64,000 bases of DNA, taken from NCBI GenBank assembly GCA_027574665.1, contig CM050656.1, forward strand, positions 1,735,001 through 1,799,000, written 5' to 3'. Within the stretch, counting starts at the first letter, position 1. Each line of letters starts with the position of its first letter. This document shows positions 48,109 to 60,581 of this stretch, piece by piece. A program made the translations under genes and the position numbers. The DNA is from Rhynochetos jubatus. Taxonomy: Eukaryota > Chordata > Aves > Eurypygiformes > Rhynochetidae. The notes beneath the pieces are model-generated. The model worked only from the letters and a program-made list of their open reading frames with translations, was not told the origin of the DNA and ran no database searches.

Positions 48109-49533
48109 AGTAAGGCGAAGGAGTTGCCTCTGTCTGCCGTTCGTTTCATGGAAGAACTGGGTGAATGTGCTTTCGGCAAGATCTACAAAGGGCACCTCTA
48201 CCTTCCGGGCATGGATCACGCTCAGCTCGTTGCCATCAAGACACTGAAAGACTTTAACAACCCCCAGCAGTGGGCAGAGTTCCAGCAAGAAGCATCTCTC
48301 ATGGTCGAGCTCCATCACCCCAACATCGTTTGCCTCTTAGGTGTCGTGACGCAGGAGCAGCCCGTCTGCATGCTTTTCGAGTACATGAACCAAGGAGACC
48401 TCCACGAGTTTCTCATCATGCGGTCGCCGCATTCAGATGTTGGGTGCAGCAGCGACGAGGATGGGACTGTAAAATCCAGCCTGGACCACGGGGATTTCCT
48501 GCATATTGCAGTCCAGATTGCAGCAGGGATGGAGTACTTAGCAAGTCATTTTTTTGTCCATAAGGATCTCGCCGCTCGTAACATTTTAATTGGAGAACAA
48601 CTTCATGTGAAAATTTCCGACCTTGGACTCTCGAGGGAAATCTACTCGGCAGATTACTACAGAGTCCAAAACAAGTCTCTCTTGCCAATTCGCTGGATGC
48701 CACCGGAGGCAATCATGTATGGCAAGTTCTCCTCCGATTCAGATATTTGGTCATTTGGAGTTGTTTTATGGGAAATATTCAGCTTTGGACTTCAACCGTA
48801 TTACGGGTTCAGTAATCAGGAAGTCATAGAGATGATCAGGAAAAGACAACTGCTGCCGTGCTCTGAAGACTGTCCTCCCAGAATGTATAGCCTGATGACA
48901 GAGTGCTGGCATGATCTGCCCTCCCGCAGGCCACGATTTAAAGAAATCCATGCCAGGCTGCGCTCGTGGGAGGGTCTTTCGAGTCACACGAGTTCTACTA
49001 CCCCCTCCGGTGGGAATGCCACCACTCAGACGACTTCCCTCAGCGCCAGTCCGGTCAGCAATCTCAGTAACCCCAGGTACCCTAACTACATGTTTCCAGC
49101 ACAAGGTATCCCACAAGGCCAAATCGCCGGCTTCATCGGGCCGCCCATACCTCAAAACCAGCGGTACATCCCCATCAACGGGTACCCAATTCCGCCAGGA
49201 TATGCTGCTTTCCCAGCTGCCCACTATCAACCGCAAGGTCCACCCAGGGTAATCCAGCACTGTCCTCCTCCAAAGAGTCGTTCTCCGAGCAGCGCCAGTG
49301 GATCGACTAGCACAGGTCACGTCACTAGTTTGCCGTCTTCGGGATCCAACCAGGAAGCAAATATCCCTTTGCTATCTCACATGTCGATTCCCAGTCATCC
49401 GGGGGGAATCGGTATTACAGTGTTTGGAAACAAAACTCAAAAACCATACAAAATTGACTCGAAGCAGTCTTCCCTATTAGGAGACTCCAGCATCCATGGA
49501 CCTAATGAATCTATGATTTCAGCTGAATTGTAA
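48109..49533 (+). CDS. ROR1: ROR1 exon 9: kinase-like domain and C-terminal tail
   Basis: The terminal coding exon is 1425 bp, 474 codons plus TAA (49531-49533). It starts [13 protein letters not shown] after ctttaacag, in phase 0. Kinase-like domain, about 48145-48970: atypical glycine loop GECAFG, Lys in VAIKT (48238), HKD in place of HRD (48559) within [12 protein letters not shown] in place of DFG (48619), activation-loop tyrosines REIYSADYY, then PPEAIMYG. These substitutions are the known ROR1 pseudokinase features. After the kinase come a Ser/Thr-rich stretch (about 48980-49075), a Pro-rich stretch (about 49090-49275) and a second Ser/Thr-rich stretch (about 49276-49345), ending at MISAEL. 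The kinase and tail act as a docking scaffold in WNT5A signalling. The frame opens with TTG at 48124 only because of ORF calling; the true start is in exon 1. Confidence 0.99.
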   Translation, partial: SKAKELPLSAVRFMEELGECAFGKIYKGHLYLPGMDHAQLVAIKTLKDFNNPQQWAEFQQEASLMVELHHPNIVCLLGVVTQEQPVCMLFEYMNQGDLHEFLIMRSPHSDVGCSSDEDGTVKSSLDHGDFLHIAVQIAAGMEYLASHFFVHKDLAARNILIGEQLHVKISDLGLSREIYSADYYRVQNKSLLPIRWMPPEAIMYGKFSSDSDIWSFGVVLWEIFSFGLQPYYGFSNQEVIEMIRKRQLLPCSEDCPPRMYSLMTECWHDLPSRRPRFKEIHARLRSWEGLSSHTSSTTPSGGNATTQTTSLSASPVSNLSNPRYPNYMFPAQGIPQGQIAGFIGPPIPQNQRYIPINGYPIPPGYAAFPAAHYQPQGPPRVIQHCPPPKSRSPSSASGSTSTGHVTSLPSSGSNQEANIPLLSHMSIPSHPGGIGITVFGNKTQKPYKIDSKQSSLLGDSSIHGPNESMISAEL

Positions 49534-49547
49534 TTAAGCGAGGCCTG

Positions 49548-49555
49548 TGTAAATA
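49548..49555 (+). promoter_or_regulatory. ROR1: candidate Pumilio response element
   Basis: TGTAAATA, 15 bases after the stop codon, is an exact match to the UGUANAUA motif bound by Pumilio proteins. It lies in the 3' UTR on the sense strand. One octamer can occur by chance. Confidence 0.35.
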
Positions 49556-50038
49556 GAACTATTTACAGTGCAAACTAGAAAGTCGTAGAAAAGATTTATA
49601 TTCAAATATTTTATTAAAGATTCCTCTGGTTGTGTAACAGACATCGCAGCAAGTATCTTCTGTGAAGTTTAACTGCTTACCAGGACGGGCAGGCTCAACC
49701 AGGCAAAGATCCTTGTGGTATGAATACTCAGCTTTCTCAATGGACGCGCTGCTTCTTTAAGTGCCGCCGACAATTCAAAGAGGGGAAGGGGGACTTTTTT
49801 TTTTAAATAAAAACATTTTATCCTACGCTTTTTCACAGCTTTTTAAGCCTCAGATGTGGTTTAAATCACAGAAACTTTTTTTTATACTGAAAACATATTT
49901 TAATATTTGTCTCTTTTTTTAGGAGATGCAAATATTCGGAGATCCGCTGGGTGTGCAATTTCAGTTCCAATAGCTAGGGAAGATATTTGTAAATGTTGCA
50001 GTCAAGGATTATGTTTCAGATATGTGACCTGAGAGCTG

Positions 50039-50044
50039 AATAAA
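50039..50044 (+). terminator. ROR1: candidate proximal poly(A) signal
   Basis: A canonical AATAAA about 500 nt after the stop is followed at 20-40 nt by GTAGGATTTTGCTTTTTCG, a plausible downstream U/GU-rich element. Confidence 0.45.
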
Positions 50045-51065
50045 TTACTTCAGGTAGGATTTTGCTTTTTCGTTAAGTTGGGAGTCTGAGTTCCGATTCA
50101 GACCAAACAAAAGTCGTTTATATGACAGCACAATAGCTTGAGTTACCAAGTTGCAGTCTACAAAAGTCATCTGCTAGTGGCTGCTAAAGATGGCTGGAGT
50201 TCTGAGGAATTGCCTTAAAGGAAATGAAATTAAAGCGCTTTAATTTCAGAACCTGAACCAACTTACTCGGAGATAACATTTCATAGGCTAGTAGTTACGG
50301 CAGAAATTCCCTATCCTTTTGTTGCTATGCAACTGTTTAATGGAAAGGCTCCAAACCGCAATTTTCTATATGACAATCAGTTTTCCCAGGAATATTTATT
50401 GTTTCAGATCAATGTTACGACTCCAGTAACCCTGGAAAAGGGGAAACTCACATTCCATCAGGCAGCAAATCCATTGATAGCGGTTTCGGCTATCAAGTCT
50501 AATAATGTGAATTAGTGTCAACTTTCAGCTTAGAAATACGACATTTGTCTAATTGCTAAAAAATCATTCAGGTATAAGCAATCTCGATTCTTCATTCGAA
50601 ACCACTTTAATGCGTTACAGAAGTGCTGTGTACGTTGCAGTTTTTCACAGACTCTTTGTTTTGTACTGAATGCTGGTTTTACTGTACACGGAACGAAAAC
50701 AATCTTTTGCTCAGTTGACAATGTTGTATAATAGGACTTTATTTTTATCTTTTTGCACAAAAGTGTAATGATGTTTTGTACAGCAGAAGTGAAAATACAT
50801 CTCTGCATTTTATACCTTGGTCTGTTTCTTTTGATTTTTAACCTGATGTAGATGTTCTTGAAGTATATTATGGTGATATTCAGCCACTACCTTATACAAA
50901 TATTTTTTTCTTTGTTTTTCACTGCATGCGTTTAATCACTGTATTACTTGATGATTGATTTATTAATTATGGGCATTTCAATTAGGCAAGCATGAAAATG
51001 TAATAACAAAGGCTATTTTATAATTAAGATACGTGCATTTTTGTATTTCACGTGCCAGAGATGAT

Positions 51066-51102
51066 ATTAAACACTGATTATTTTATGCTGCTGTTTATTA
51101 AA
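51066..51102 (+). terminator. ROR1: candidate distal poly(A) signals (two ATTAAA)
   Basis: ATTAAA occurs at 51066-51071 and 51097-51102. The sequence up to here keeps UTR-like AT-rich composition and then changes. This is the likeliest distal 3' end of ROR1, but nothing here proves cleavage. Confidence 0.4.
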
Positions 51103-54100
51103 ACATTGTTTTAACATAACCATAATGGTATTTCCTCCCTCTTGGTGCAAGAACCTAGAAAAGTTTCGCATTTAACAGGGAGCTAAGAAGTGCTCACGCA
51201 GCTCAGGCAGGGAGTTTGCTGCAGTGCTCGCCTGACTGGGCCACGAGGGTTTTGCGAGTCGTATTTGCAGAGAGATTACTTTGGGGAGTACGGAGATTAC
51301 GGAGGCTTGAATGAATATTTGCCTGTGCAGATATTGGCAGAGCACACGCAAGGAGCGGGAGAACGACGCAGCCTTCGCTGCGATCTCATCAGTGCCGGTT
51401 AGCTCCGTACCGAGGGCCGGCATTGCCCTTTCAGCCCCTCGCTGAAGTTTCTGTCCTGCTCCATCGTACGAGCTCTCACGGTACAGCGTGTGGCTGCTGC
51501 ACCCAGAGCTGTCAAGCTTCGTCTCCGTTGCACAGGCATGAAACTGTGCTTGCAGATCTACCAGTAATTATACAGTAAGGACAGACTTTTGTGACTTTGG
51601 AGATACTTTATGAACCTGAGATGTCAGATTCCATGTGGATTCAATTTACATCTGATCAGTAATGAAAGCATGTTACATGTTAGCTGAAGTTTGGGTTTGG
51701 CTGTAGATTCAGACAATAATTACATCTTATTAACTTCTATATCTGTGTCAGGTTAATCAAGCAGACTCAAATGCTACATAATTACTTCTGAACAGAGGCT
51801 TTCTACAGGAATGGATAGATGTTTTTCTCTGGGCCTGGCTGTTAACATAACCAGAGACTACGGAATTGCTTTCTCACTTGCAGACGGACACAGCTTTGCA
51901 GCGCTCGCTTGGCCTCGTGTTCAGCAGACAGTAACTGTTATAGTCCATCTGGATCCATCTTTTCTCCCATCTACTCCTCCATCCTTTTTCGAGTGGTTGC
52001 ATCAGTGCAAACAATTCTTTTGCATCTTAAGCATCAAACGCACCAAGAAGGAAGAAGCCTTTTTTATTCCGGTCATTTTTCCTATGGGATTTCTTAGCCT
52101 GGACCATTAAAGGCTTGAAATTTGAACAGTGCCAGTTTAAAGAGGGTCTGCACCTTCATAAGTATCTGGCTGCAGAAGCAGAAGCGATGTGCAGACAAAC
52201 AAGTCTGTGGTCCTTAGGTTGTGCTGTTACTGCAAAACCTTCGGTAAGGGACAGGCTGTAAATGAAGTCGGTGGAGAAACAAGACACTCTGGGCCGTAGT
52301 TGATACGTAGATATTGGTGCAAAAATGTGGCTGAAACTGAGACACGTGATCAGTGATATCAGAGTATTTGCTCATCACTGTCAAGCAACAGCCTTCGCTG
52401 AGTGGAGAAAATCCTCCAGAGGCTCTTTTCATCTCCCCAGGCTGGAAGAGGCAGTCATGCGACCAGCTCACGAGACATCTGGACAGATGGTCTCTGCCAG
52501 TTGGGATGAGAAGTGACGTATGTCCCATCGGGTCAGACCTGAACCTATTAGGCATAATGCCACAATTCAGTTCGATGCTGTAAAGGTAGGCGGGAGCCAC
52601 ACTCGAGTCAACCCACCCTCATGTGCACCAGGCACACTTAGCTCGCATGGGACTGCGTCTCAGGCCGGTGAGCTTAGCTGTGACTTTGCATACTTGGCTT
52701 TAATCGCCCTGGTAGGAAGGCCGTAACCTGCTCCTTAGTGGAGCAGCAGCGGGAGTCATAAAACAGTCCCTCGCACACTTTGTGGTTTTGTGTTAAAAAA
52801 GCAAGAGCTACAGTGGAAGCGCACTCACAGCTCAACTTCGGGTTTTTCCTTTATTTCAGTCAGCTGGGTCCTTAAGGTTCGAATATTTTTAGATTCACAG
52901 ATGTAAACCAGCACAGAACAATACACCTGAAAACTCTGGCAAAGCCCTCTTCCTGCCCTTCTCTGTCCCTCAGCGGGTGAGGCTTGTGAACGGTGAGGCT
53001 GGAGTCACGCTCTGGCTCACAACCGAGGCATAGGGAAGAACCGCTAACGCGGAGAGGCAGGAATTCATCAGGGAGAGATTAGAGGGGAAAAATCTTCTAA
53101 AAGCCAATTAGATAATGTGGAAAATAAATGTTGCCAGAAATTAAGGAATTACTCCTCAGGTGGGAATGCAGGCATACAGATGAAAGCTCTTTTTGTGGCA
53201 AACAAAAGAGGGAATTTTCCAGATTCCTAACTCTACATGCTAGAATCATCACTCCTCCTTCCTTCAAAGAGATAGGACAGCCAAGACTGTTGGCAATGCA
53301 GCAATGGATTGAGAAGCTCTAGAGGTTTGGAAATAAGACTCCAAATGAACACTGTGTAGTAAACCTTCAGTCTGGAGAATCTCATTCCCTCCAAGTTAGC
53401 TTATAGTTCTGTAGAAGAAAATAAATATTTGCTGATTTAAAGACCAAAATGCAGTCTGAAATGGAGATTTGTATCCTTTGTTCCCACAGAGGAGTGATTA
53501 TAGTGGTTTTCTGCATTCCCAGGATTGAAAGCAGGTGAAGCAGAAATTTGGGCTGGGAAATGCAGAAATACCAGCATATGTTTATCCAGAGCATGAGAAA
53601 ATTGTCAAAAAGCAATCTATTTTTGCTGTGTATGAATAAGGTTGCCCAAGAAGGTTGGAGGCTTGGAAATACTCTATTACATTTGGTTGTTGTTCCAGTA
53701 CCGTTCTGTAACCTACATTCACCAGAACAACTTTACAACGTCCACCTAACTCAAACCACTCGGACGGTAAGGCAGGCGATACACAGACTGTCTCAAGTAC
53801 AAACACATGCTGTTCCCCACGGACCCAATCCCATGGAATGAGTCCCTTCAACATCTGTTGGCTCTAGCTATTGCATTTATCCGGAGGGATTTGGCTCGTT
53901 GGCAGGATTCACTCTTCACGTTGTGTTTGCCTCCTCACAAAGTGGAGTTGGTTGACCAAAGAACACCTATTTTCGTCTGTTTCATACCATTAGGCCTGAC
54001 TTGGCCAAGGTGGGCCAGGCGCAGCTCAGGCTGGGAAGACGAGCTACGCAGCCAGGGCTGCCTTTCAGGAGGCGTTGGGTAGTGCTGGTGGGAAGAGGGT

Positions 54101-57100
54101 GGTGGGCTAAGCCTTGCACACCACGTCACCCTAGGTGTTGGGTACGTCAAAGCACTGCGGTAGATACGGCGTTATCATGCACCCTCCCCATGCAAGCATA
54201 AGATGCAATAACTAATTATAAATTACATATATTAACTAGAAATTCACAAACACAATAAAGCTGCAGGGCTGTCTACGTGTGGCAAGGATGGTAATCTTGT
54301 AGACAGGCCAGGTTTGGGGAAAAAAACTCCTTATGGCTTGGTGTAAAGCACTAAAATCCACAGGAGTCTCTGTTGATTTTAGTGGTGTCTGAATCAGGCT
54401 TTCTACCTTCTGGAGGGTCCTTACGCATTTTAACAAACTCGATGAAACCCTGAACCTTCAGTGGGTACCTGTGAGAAATTTGATCTTGGGGCACAAGTTC
54501 ACAAGCGGTTCTGATGCGTGCACAGAGTGTGTATAAAGCAGGTTCCCAAGCCAGCAGAGAGACACATTAACGCGCCTGTTCAAGAGAACAATTTTGTACA
54601 AAGCCTGCCTTTTGTTCCAAAGTGCTACAATACACCAAAAAAGATCAGGGTTTTTTTTATTTGCCAGAAAAAAATACAGCGTCTTTACTGTATGTTACAG
54701 TATTTTAGCCAGTATTTCTTGAGGATATGAATCCATCATCATTCTGTGGTCAGGGAGTGGAACAAGAGGCCATGCTCAATTTCACCACCTGGTTCTGCTG
54801 GAGAACCTCAGTGGGAAAAGGAGGCAACTGGGCTCCTGCCTGCGCTAAGCTAAAGGAGAGCAAACGTCTCTGGCAGAGGAAGCACTGGCTGCATTTTGAA
54901 AGAGCATCTCCTCTGCGTCCCTAAGACCTGCGTACTGATTCCTAAATTCCCCTCCCCAGATATCACGTAGTCGTCATGGTTTGTAACCTTGCGCCTTTGT
55001 CCTGGATATTTCTTTTCCTTGAGACAGAGCTAGCACGCTTGTTCCGGTGAGAGGACGGTAGCCAAACGATTCTCGGCTGTTAGACCTGCAGCGTGCGGCT
55101 AGACCAAGGAGGTCTGAGGGTGCTGGGACCAATCTTAGAGCATATAGTCACCCAAACCACATCTTCGAGTTCTCTGGGAGCCTGCTTGCTTTTGGCTGCG
55201 TCTTCAATGGTGCTGGTTTGTTGTTTTTTTTTTTGTGGCCCCAAGTTGCTCTCTCGGCGGGCCTGAAAGCCTCTCTTAAAGATGTGATGTTCGTGGAATC
55301 CAAGAAGCAATTTTTATCTTGCTGTGGGCTATCTTTTATAGGAGGAGAGAATATTGCCCCCAAGTCAGTCACTCTCTATCCCATCATATTTCTTCCTGTT
55401 TGATCTCTCAAAGATTAAAGTTCAGTATATTTCAGGACAGTTATATTGCCGAGGTAATATAAAATTATTAAAACCAGAGAGACAATATTGTGACTACACA
55501 TCAAAAGCTCTTTAAGACAAAGGAGGGAAAATTGACTTGAAACTGGAATTATTAGAAGCATCTGTGGTATCCTTTATTTTCTGTTTAACAGTGCAACACA
55601 TTTTGGGATGGTGTCTGGCTGTTTCAGACTGGCAACTGCCTTAATTCGCCGATTTGTACCCTAAATCCCGCAGTTCATTTGCTCCTGCAGAGGGGAACAG
55701 CGACTGTTGGTTCCTGAGTTTTGACCTGAAGACAGAGTATTTTCCACTGCTGCAGCCTATAGCCTGCATGAAGAAGTGGGGTTGTTTTGTTGCTCATCTG
55801 AGGAATTTAAAACAAAACCCAGGTATCTGTTGGATTCGTAAGAAGCGCGTGAGTTTTTAAGCTGCAGCTGGTGCTCGGAGTACAACGTGCATGGTTGTTT
55901 ATGTGTGTGGGTACATGTACGTAGACACACTCAAATGTTTTCTGTAGGTATTTCCATCGCTTAAAGCCCCACAATAGTATTTCGAAACAGTAACTAGCAG
56001 GAAGGAGGAGAACATTTATTCCCAGTCGCCTGCAGTGGGTTGATCCTGAGCTGTGGAAGGCGGGAGCGCCGCCGTTCCGGTGCGGTCCGTAAGGGATGGG
56101 TCCCTCCGGAAGGAGCGGGGCCAGGTCACTGGGGTTTGGATGCTCACTCGGTGCAGCTGTGGGGTGACTCAGCACCGGGTGGATGAGGAGCCAGGTGGCT
56201 GGAGCCATGGGGGTAACGAGCAAAACAGCTCACCCTTGGAAAAAACCCGCCCTTTAAAGTGAGCTCACCTGCCTTCACCACAGCTTCCTGCCTTTTAAGG
56301 CTCAGAGAGGCAGAGTATCTCCCCTTGGGTTGAGCTGTGTGGCATGTGGATCCCTGTGATTGTGCTTTACTGGCTCTGATGAGGTAAGAGCTTCCTTGTG
56401 GTGGGCTGTGATGGCGTGTGTGTGCGTTTTCTTCCTCTCCATATGGGATGGAGAGGCTGCTGTGCTTCTGGGGGGTGAGGGCAGGGATGGGTCCTGTGGA
56501 GCTGCCACAGCCCCCATGCACCTTGTGCCAGGGAGGCGTGGATAGGAAATGTGTGGCTGAGTCTGGCTCTGGGAGCACAAGATGGATGCCTGAGGGAAGG
56601 TGGGCTGTGGGGGCCAGGGAGGCCAGAGGAGGTGGTAAGGGCTGAAGTAGGAGAGTGGGGAAGCAGGTAAAGGAGATGTGAGGGTGGAGAACACGGACTG
56701 TGGGAGGGACAAATGTTGCAGTGTGGCAGCTGTGAGGGGACAGGGGTTGAGGGTGGGGGACCTCCCCAACCGGGGAGGAGAGAGAGGATCTGCAGAGTGG
56801 GACCCTGCTGGTCACAGGCAACATGGCTGCCCTCAGTGGCACCACAGGGTGGGTTACCTCAGAGAGGCCACCCCCTGAGGGGGCATGGCCTGATTGGCCC
56901 CTCGCAGCCCTTCTGCAGGACTTCTCCTTTGCAGTGCCTGTTCCTGAGCTCCCATAACTGATTTCCTCAGAGGCTGGGGCAGAACTTCCCACCACAGCCT
57001 GCATTTCCCTCCGGTCTGGTTAAATGCCCCTTCTCGCACCCTTTTACCAAAGGAAACAAAACTGTGGGCTGTGAAGGCTGTGGCTTCTTTTCTTTAAAGA

Positions 57101-57184
57101 CTGTCACCTCTGTTCTGTGCTGGTATTACCCAGGATCATTCTGAACCAGTGTTGTTTCAACAAACCTGGCTGTATGTGGTTGCT

Positions 57185-57351
57185 CTCCTGTTAGGCCTGG
57201 CATATTCTCAGGTTTGGACATCCGCAGGCGTCCCCGTTGCGGATCATTGCTGTCTCTGGCGAGACTAACCAGGCCCAGCGATGACCCGCAACGGGGACAC
57301 TGCTTGCTTAGTGTGGGAGTGTGCAGAGCCAGATATGCCACCATGCAGGAG
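57185..57351. repeat. imperfect inverted repeat (long hairpin)
   Basis: The 23-bp arms 57230-57252 (GTCCCCGTTGCGGATCATTG...) and 57276-57298 are reverse complements with two mismatches. Outside them TGGCATAT (57198-57205) pairs with ATATGCCA (57333-57340), and CTCCTG (57185) pairs with CAGGAG (57346). Inside, GTCTC-TGGC-GAGAC forms a small stem-loop at the tip. The structure could be a palindromic miniature DNA transposon or an RNA hairpin locus; no family is recognised. Confidence 0.75.
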
Positions 57352-60300
57352 GAGTGGCTGAGGTGGAGTAGCCAGAGTTGAGGTGAAAACTTCTGGGACA
57401 GTCATGCCAGCAGAAAGCTGGAGTTCAGTATGGGCTACTCAGCAGAGCCTTTACCAAGCCTCTGTGTCACCTTTAGGTACTAATTTGCCTTTGTTTTAAA
57501 ACAAAACCCCCAACTCTCTAAAGTGTTCAAATTCTTTGGAGCATAAAAGCACTTCAGAGACAGGAAAATATGCGATGAAACATGGCAGCAACTGAATAGC
57601 ACGGAGCTACGAGGCTGGAATTTGGCTTGGCTCAGGAGTCACCTTAGAAATTGTATTCACTGTCCAGAACAGGAATCTTCCCTTTCCTCACAGGGTCTTC
57701 CAGGACTGGCAGGGTCTGGGCACTTGGCTCAGCCCAGCATGTTGCTGTAATTCCTCCCACATCATGCTGTGGAATGGATTTCATTCTATGGAAGAGGTAC
57801 AGGACAACCGCTGGGTGCTGGAACCAAGCCCTTGTGTGCTGTGAATACGCTTTTCTGTGCATTTGGGCAGCTGCTTTGTCGGATGGCTGGGGTTGCCTTT
57901 AAAAATGCCTGTGTCGATGCTATAAGGCTGTCGCTAGACCAGGAGGAAACTGAATACACGGGGTTTTGACACGACTGCACACAGTGATGCTGACTTTTGG
58001 AAGAAGAGGGGGATACAGAATTGTTGGGACACCAGTTGGAAGTAAAGCTGTGGCCAGTCATGTTCATAAAGATCCGTACAGAGCTCCCTGGTGAGCAGGA
58101 GCAACGTGAGTGGTGTTCTTCCTCTGGAAGGTCATTGCCTCTGGGAGCTGCCTACAGAGCCTGATAATTCCAGTAACTCCTGTTAGGAGTCCAAGCTGGT
58201 CAGAGGGCAGCAGGTCCCAGTGGGAACAGCAAAAATCCCATGACCGAGCTGCCGCGGGGTGGGACGCTGAGTTTGTAAAACCACCGTTAGTCCCAGCCAT
58301 AAAACGGTGTACGTGCCTTGTGTGCTCGCATTTCAAAGGGGTCAAATCCAGGCAACTAACTTAGGAACGTTAGAGGAGACACAAGTAAACAGATGGTCTG
58401 GACGCTCTATTATGGTATAGCAGGAAACCCTGCTGGAAATGAATTAATTATTCCAAAGTAGAGTTGCATAAGCTGTATCCTGAAAGAGGGATGTCTTTTT
58501 CTGAAGATAGTTGGCATCAAATAGGTTAAAAAGTTAAAATTACTTTTGTGTGTGGGCATAAGTTAGTTTATGCTGAAAAAATCTCCGGTCCTAAAGAAGT
58601 TACCCTTCCTAAGTAGCCAAGCCACGAAGATTGCACAAGAAGCCATAAATCTGGCATTTCCTAATTTCTGAGTGCTCAGCACTGCAGCATAAATAACACT
58701 CCTTTCAAACATCGCTTTGTAGGCGTTTTCTTTGCAATATAATTTATGTATTTATTTCCTTATCTGGTAGTTAGTCTCAGTCCTGGAAACATGCAGAGCA
58801 CTTAACAGAGCGGGATCAGGGCTTTGCACTAATACTGGTTTGTGTCACACACAAGCTGCTGCTGTGCACGGTGCAGTAGCTGTTGATGGTGCAAACGCTG
58901 GGCTGTTCTGTGGGTGCAGAAAGAAGGGTCGTGTGCTGTTTCTCCCATATTCTGCTGTTGCAGCAGCTGGCAGGGTTATGGGAGAGCCTGGCTGGCATGT
59001 CCTTGTTTTCCATCTTGCTGACTGTGAGGCAGTTGTGTTTATTCACTGCTGGCTGCTGCGGGAGGGTTTGTTCAGCTCCTCAAAATGATGCTGTTCCAAG
59101 TGACGCGTGGAGGGTGGCAGCGTCTTGTTCTTGGTCTGATCCTGTGGTGATTCAAAACACTCGGGCCGTTGTTATGGGGAGGTGGGTGCTGTCAGCCGAA
59201 TGGCTTGTTGCCATGGAATGGAGGAGGGCAGACCCACCAAATTGCCACTGCAATGACCATATAGACACACTGTTAACTAGAACCTGAGAGAGGAATGTCT
59301 GAATTCCTGAAGAATCGGAAAGAACAGGGCGGAAGGGGGAAGACAACAGCCACAGGTCACCTGGGTGGTGTTGCCATGTCTCTCCAGAATAAGAAGCAGG
59401 GATATATTCCAGGTAGGACTGTGTAGAAAAATGGGAATGTATCTGGGAAGCCATGCAAATAGTCCCATAGGCAGGAAGTCTAGATAGGTTTTTGAGTTGC
59501 TGAAAATACAAGATACACAGGGCAAACAGTAATGATCTCTAATTCCATTAGTGCCTAGCAACGAAGCGGTCTTATCTCCAAAGTTATACAGCATCGGAGT
59601 GTTTTCCCTTCGCGCGGTGGATCGGTACTCTGGGAGGCCAGGTATAACTTCCTCCACAACCCTGAGAAGTGGGAAGACAAGTTAACCGTAGTAACACTTG
59701 ACTTGCTACTCCTGTAAGGAAAAAGATGGAGGTTTATGTGTCTTCTCTGTCAGAAAATATTGAAATATGCTTTATGTTGTGGTTGTGAATTTTTAAAACA
59801 CACATTCCCGGGTGACTCCCCAGCTTGGGTCCCTTTTTGCCAACAGGAATTGTTTCTTCCCACCTCAGCACTTCACCGGTGGCTCTTTTGGCAGCTCCTT
59901 AGCGCTGGTGAAAACATGATGAAATGAATGGAGCGGTTACCCATGCTGATTTTTAGATAGAGCAGGCTTTGACGTTCAGGATTTCTACTCTCGTATCCTG
60001 TGTGAGTCTGCCGCTCAGAGGCGGGTACCCACCCAGTTCTCTGCACTTCAGGAAAATGCTTTAAGGAAGCTGGTAACTTTACTTCTGACTCTTCTGGGCT
60101 CTTGTGTTGTCTGTCTCGATCAAGAGTGTTGGGATGAGGCTTAAGATCAGCGGTAACTTAATGTTGTTTCGTTTTGCCAGATGGCCCTCTGTTTCAGTTT
60201 TACTGACCTCTCTGAGCAGTGTTTGTTTTTTGGTTTTTTAAAGACAGATTAATCCAGATCTCTTCATGGAGTGCTCTTTGCCCCTCTTTCTGTCCTCACC

Positions 60301-60503
60301 TCCAGCCGCGCTGCCTGCCAGCACTTTAAATGATACTATTCTGGGTCATAATTGACTCTGTCCCCAGGCATGTGCCTGGCTTTTCCAGACAACTTCGTCT
60401 TGATTCCGAGTAGAACAAGTGATAAAGTCACGTATCATTTATGGCTGTCTACTGGGGTTTATAACAGAATGAAGGGGAAAGTTGAGAGGAGCAAGGAGAT
60501 TCC

Positions 60504-60581
60504 TTTTTTTTTTTTTTTCAAAATACATTTTTTAGCTTTAGCTTTTTAATTTTGGTTAAAAAAAAGAAAAAAGCTAAAAAA
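60504..60581. repeat. T15 tract and AT-rich 12-bp inverted repeat
   Basis: A 15-nt T run (60504-60518) is followed by perfect 12-bp arms TTTTTTAGCTTT (60528-60539) and AAAGCTAAAAAA (60570-60581) around a 30-bp spacer. It lies 100 bp upstream of a CR1 copy. Low complexity makes a chance origin possible. Confidence 0.6.

Larger units (their letters stand above)
1..51120 (+). other. ROR1: ROR1 gene locus (5' end outside window)
   Basis: Seven exons on the + strand join in frame to encode an Ig-like domain, a frizzled-type cysteine-rich domain, a kringle, one transmembrane helix, a tyrosine-kinase-like domain and a Ser/Thr-Pro-Ser/Thr tail. This domain order is unique to the ROR family. The peptide matches remembered vertebrate ROR1 almost residue for residue (for example [19 protein letters not shown] and the C-terminal end MISAEL), and is much closer to ROR1 than to ROR2. 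Joined exons give 2645 coding nt plus stop, about 882 residues against 937 in human ROR1, so about 55 N-terminal residues (signal peptide and a short linker) lie upstream. ROR1 is a plasma-membrane co-receptor for WNT5A in non-canonical Wnt signalling. Gene identity is very sure; the transcript's 3' end is inferred. Confidence 0.96.
49534..51120 (+). other. ROR1: ROR1 3' UTR (end inferred)
   Basis: Directly after the stop the sequence is AT-rich, without reading frames, and contains several T runs. Candidate poly(A) hexamers are ATTAAA at 49613, AATAAA at 49806 and 50039, and ATTAAA at 51066 and 51097. The last pair, followed by TTGTTTTAAC and a pyrimidine stretch, gives a 1.6-kb UTR. The AATAAA at 50039, with a T-rich downstream element, would give a 0.5-kb form. 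After 51.13 kb the composition changes to mixed intergenic sequence. The end is an inference and could lie further on. Confidence 0.6.

Noticed and set aside
56144-57004. 286-codon minus-strand open frame
   Set aside because: The translation is low-complexity (Pro, Ser, His-rich), has no recognised domain, and lies in a GC-skewed block where long stop-free frames arise by chance.
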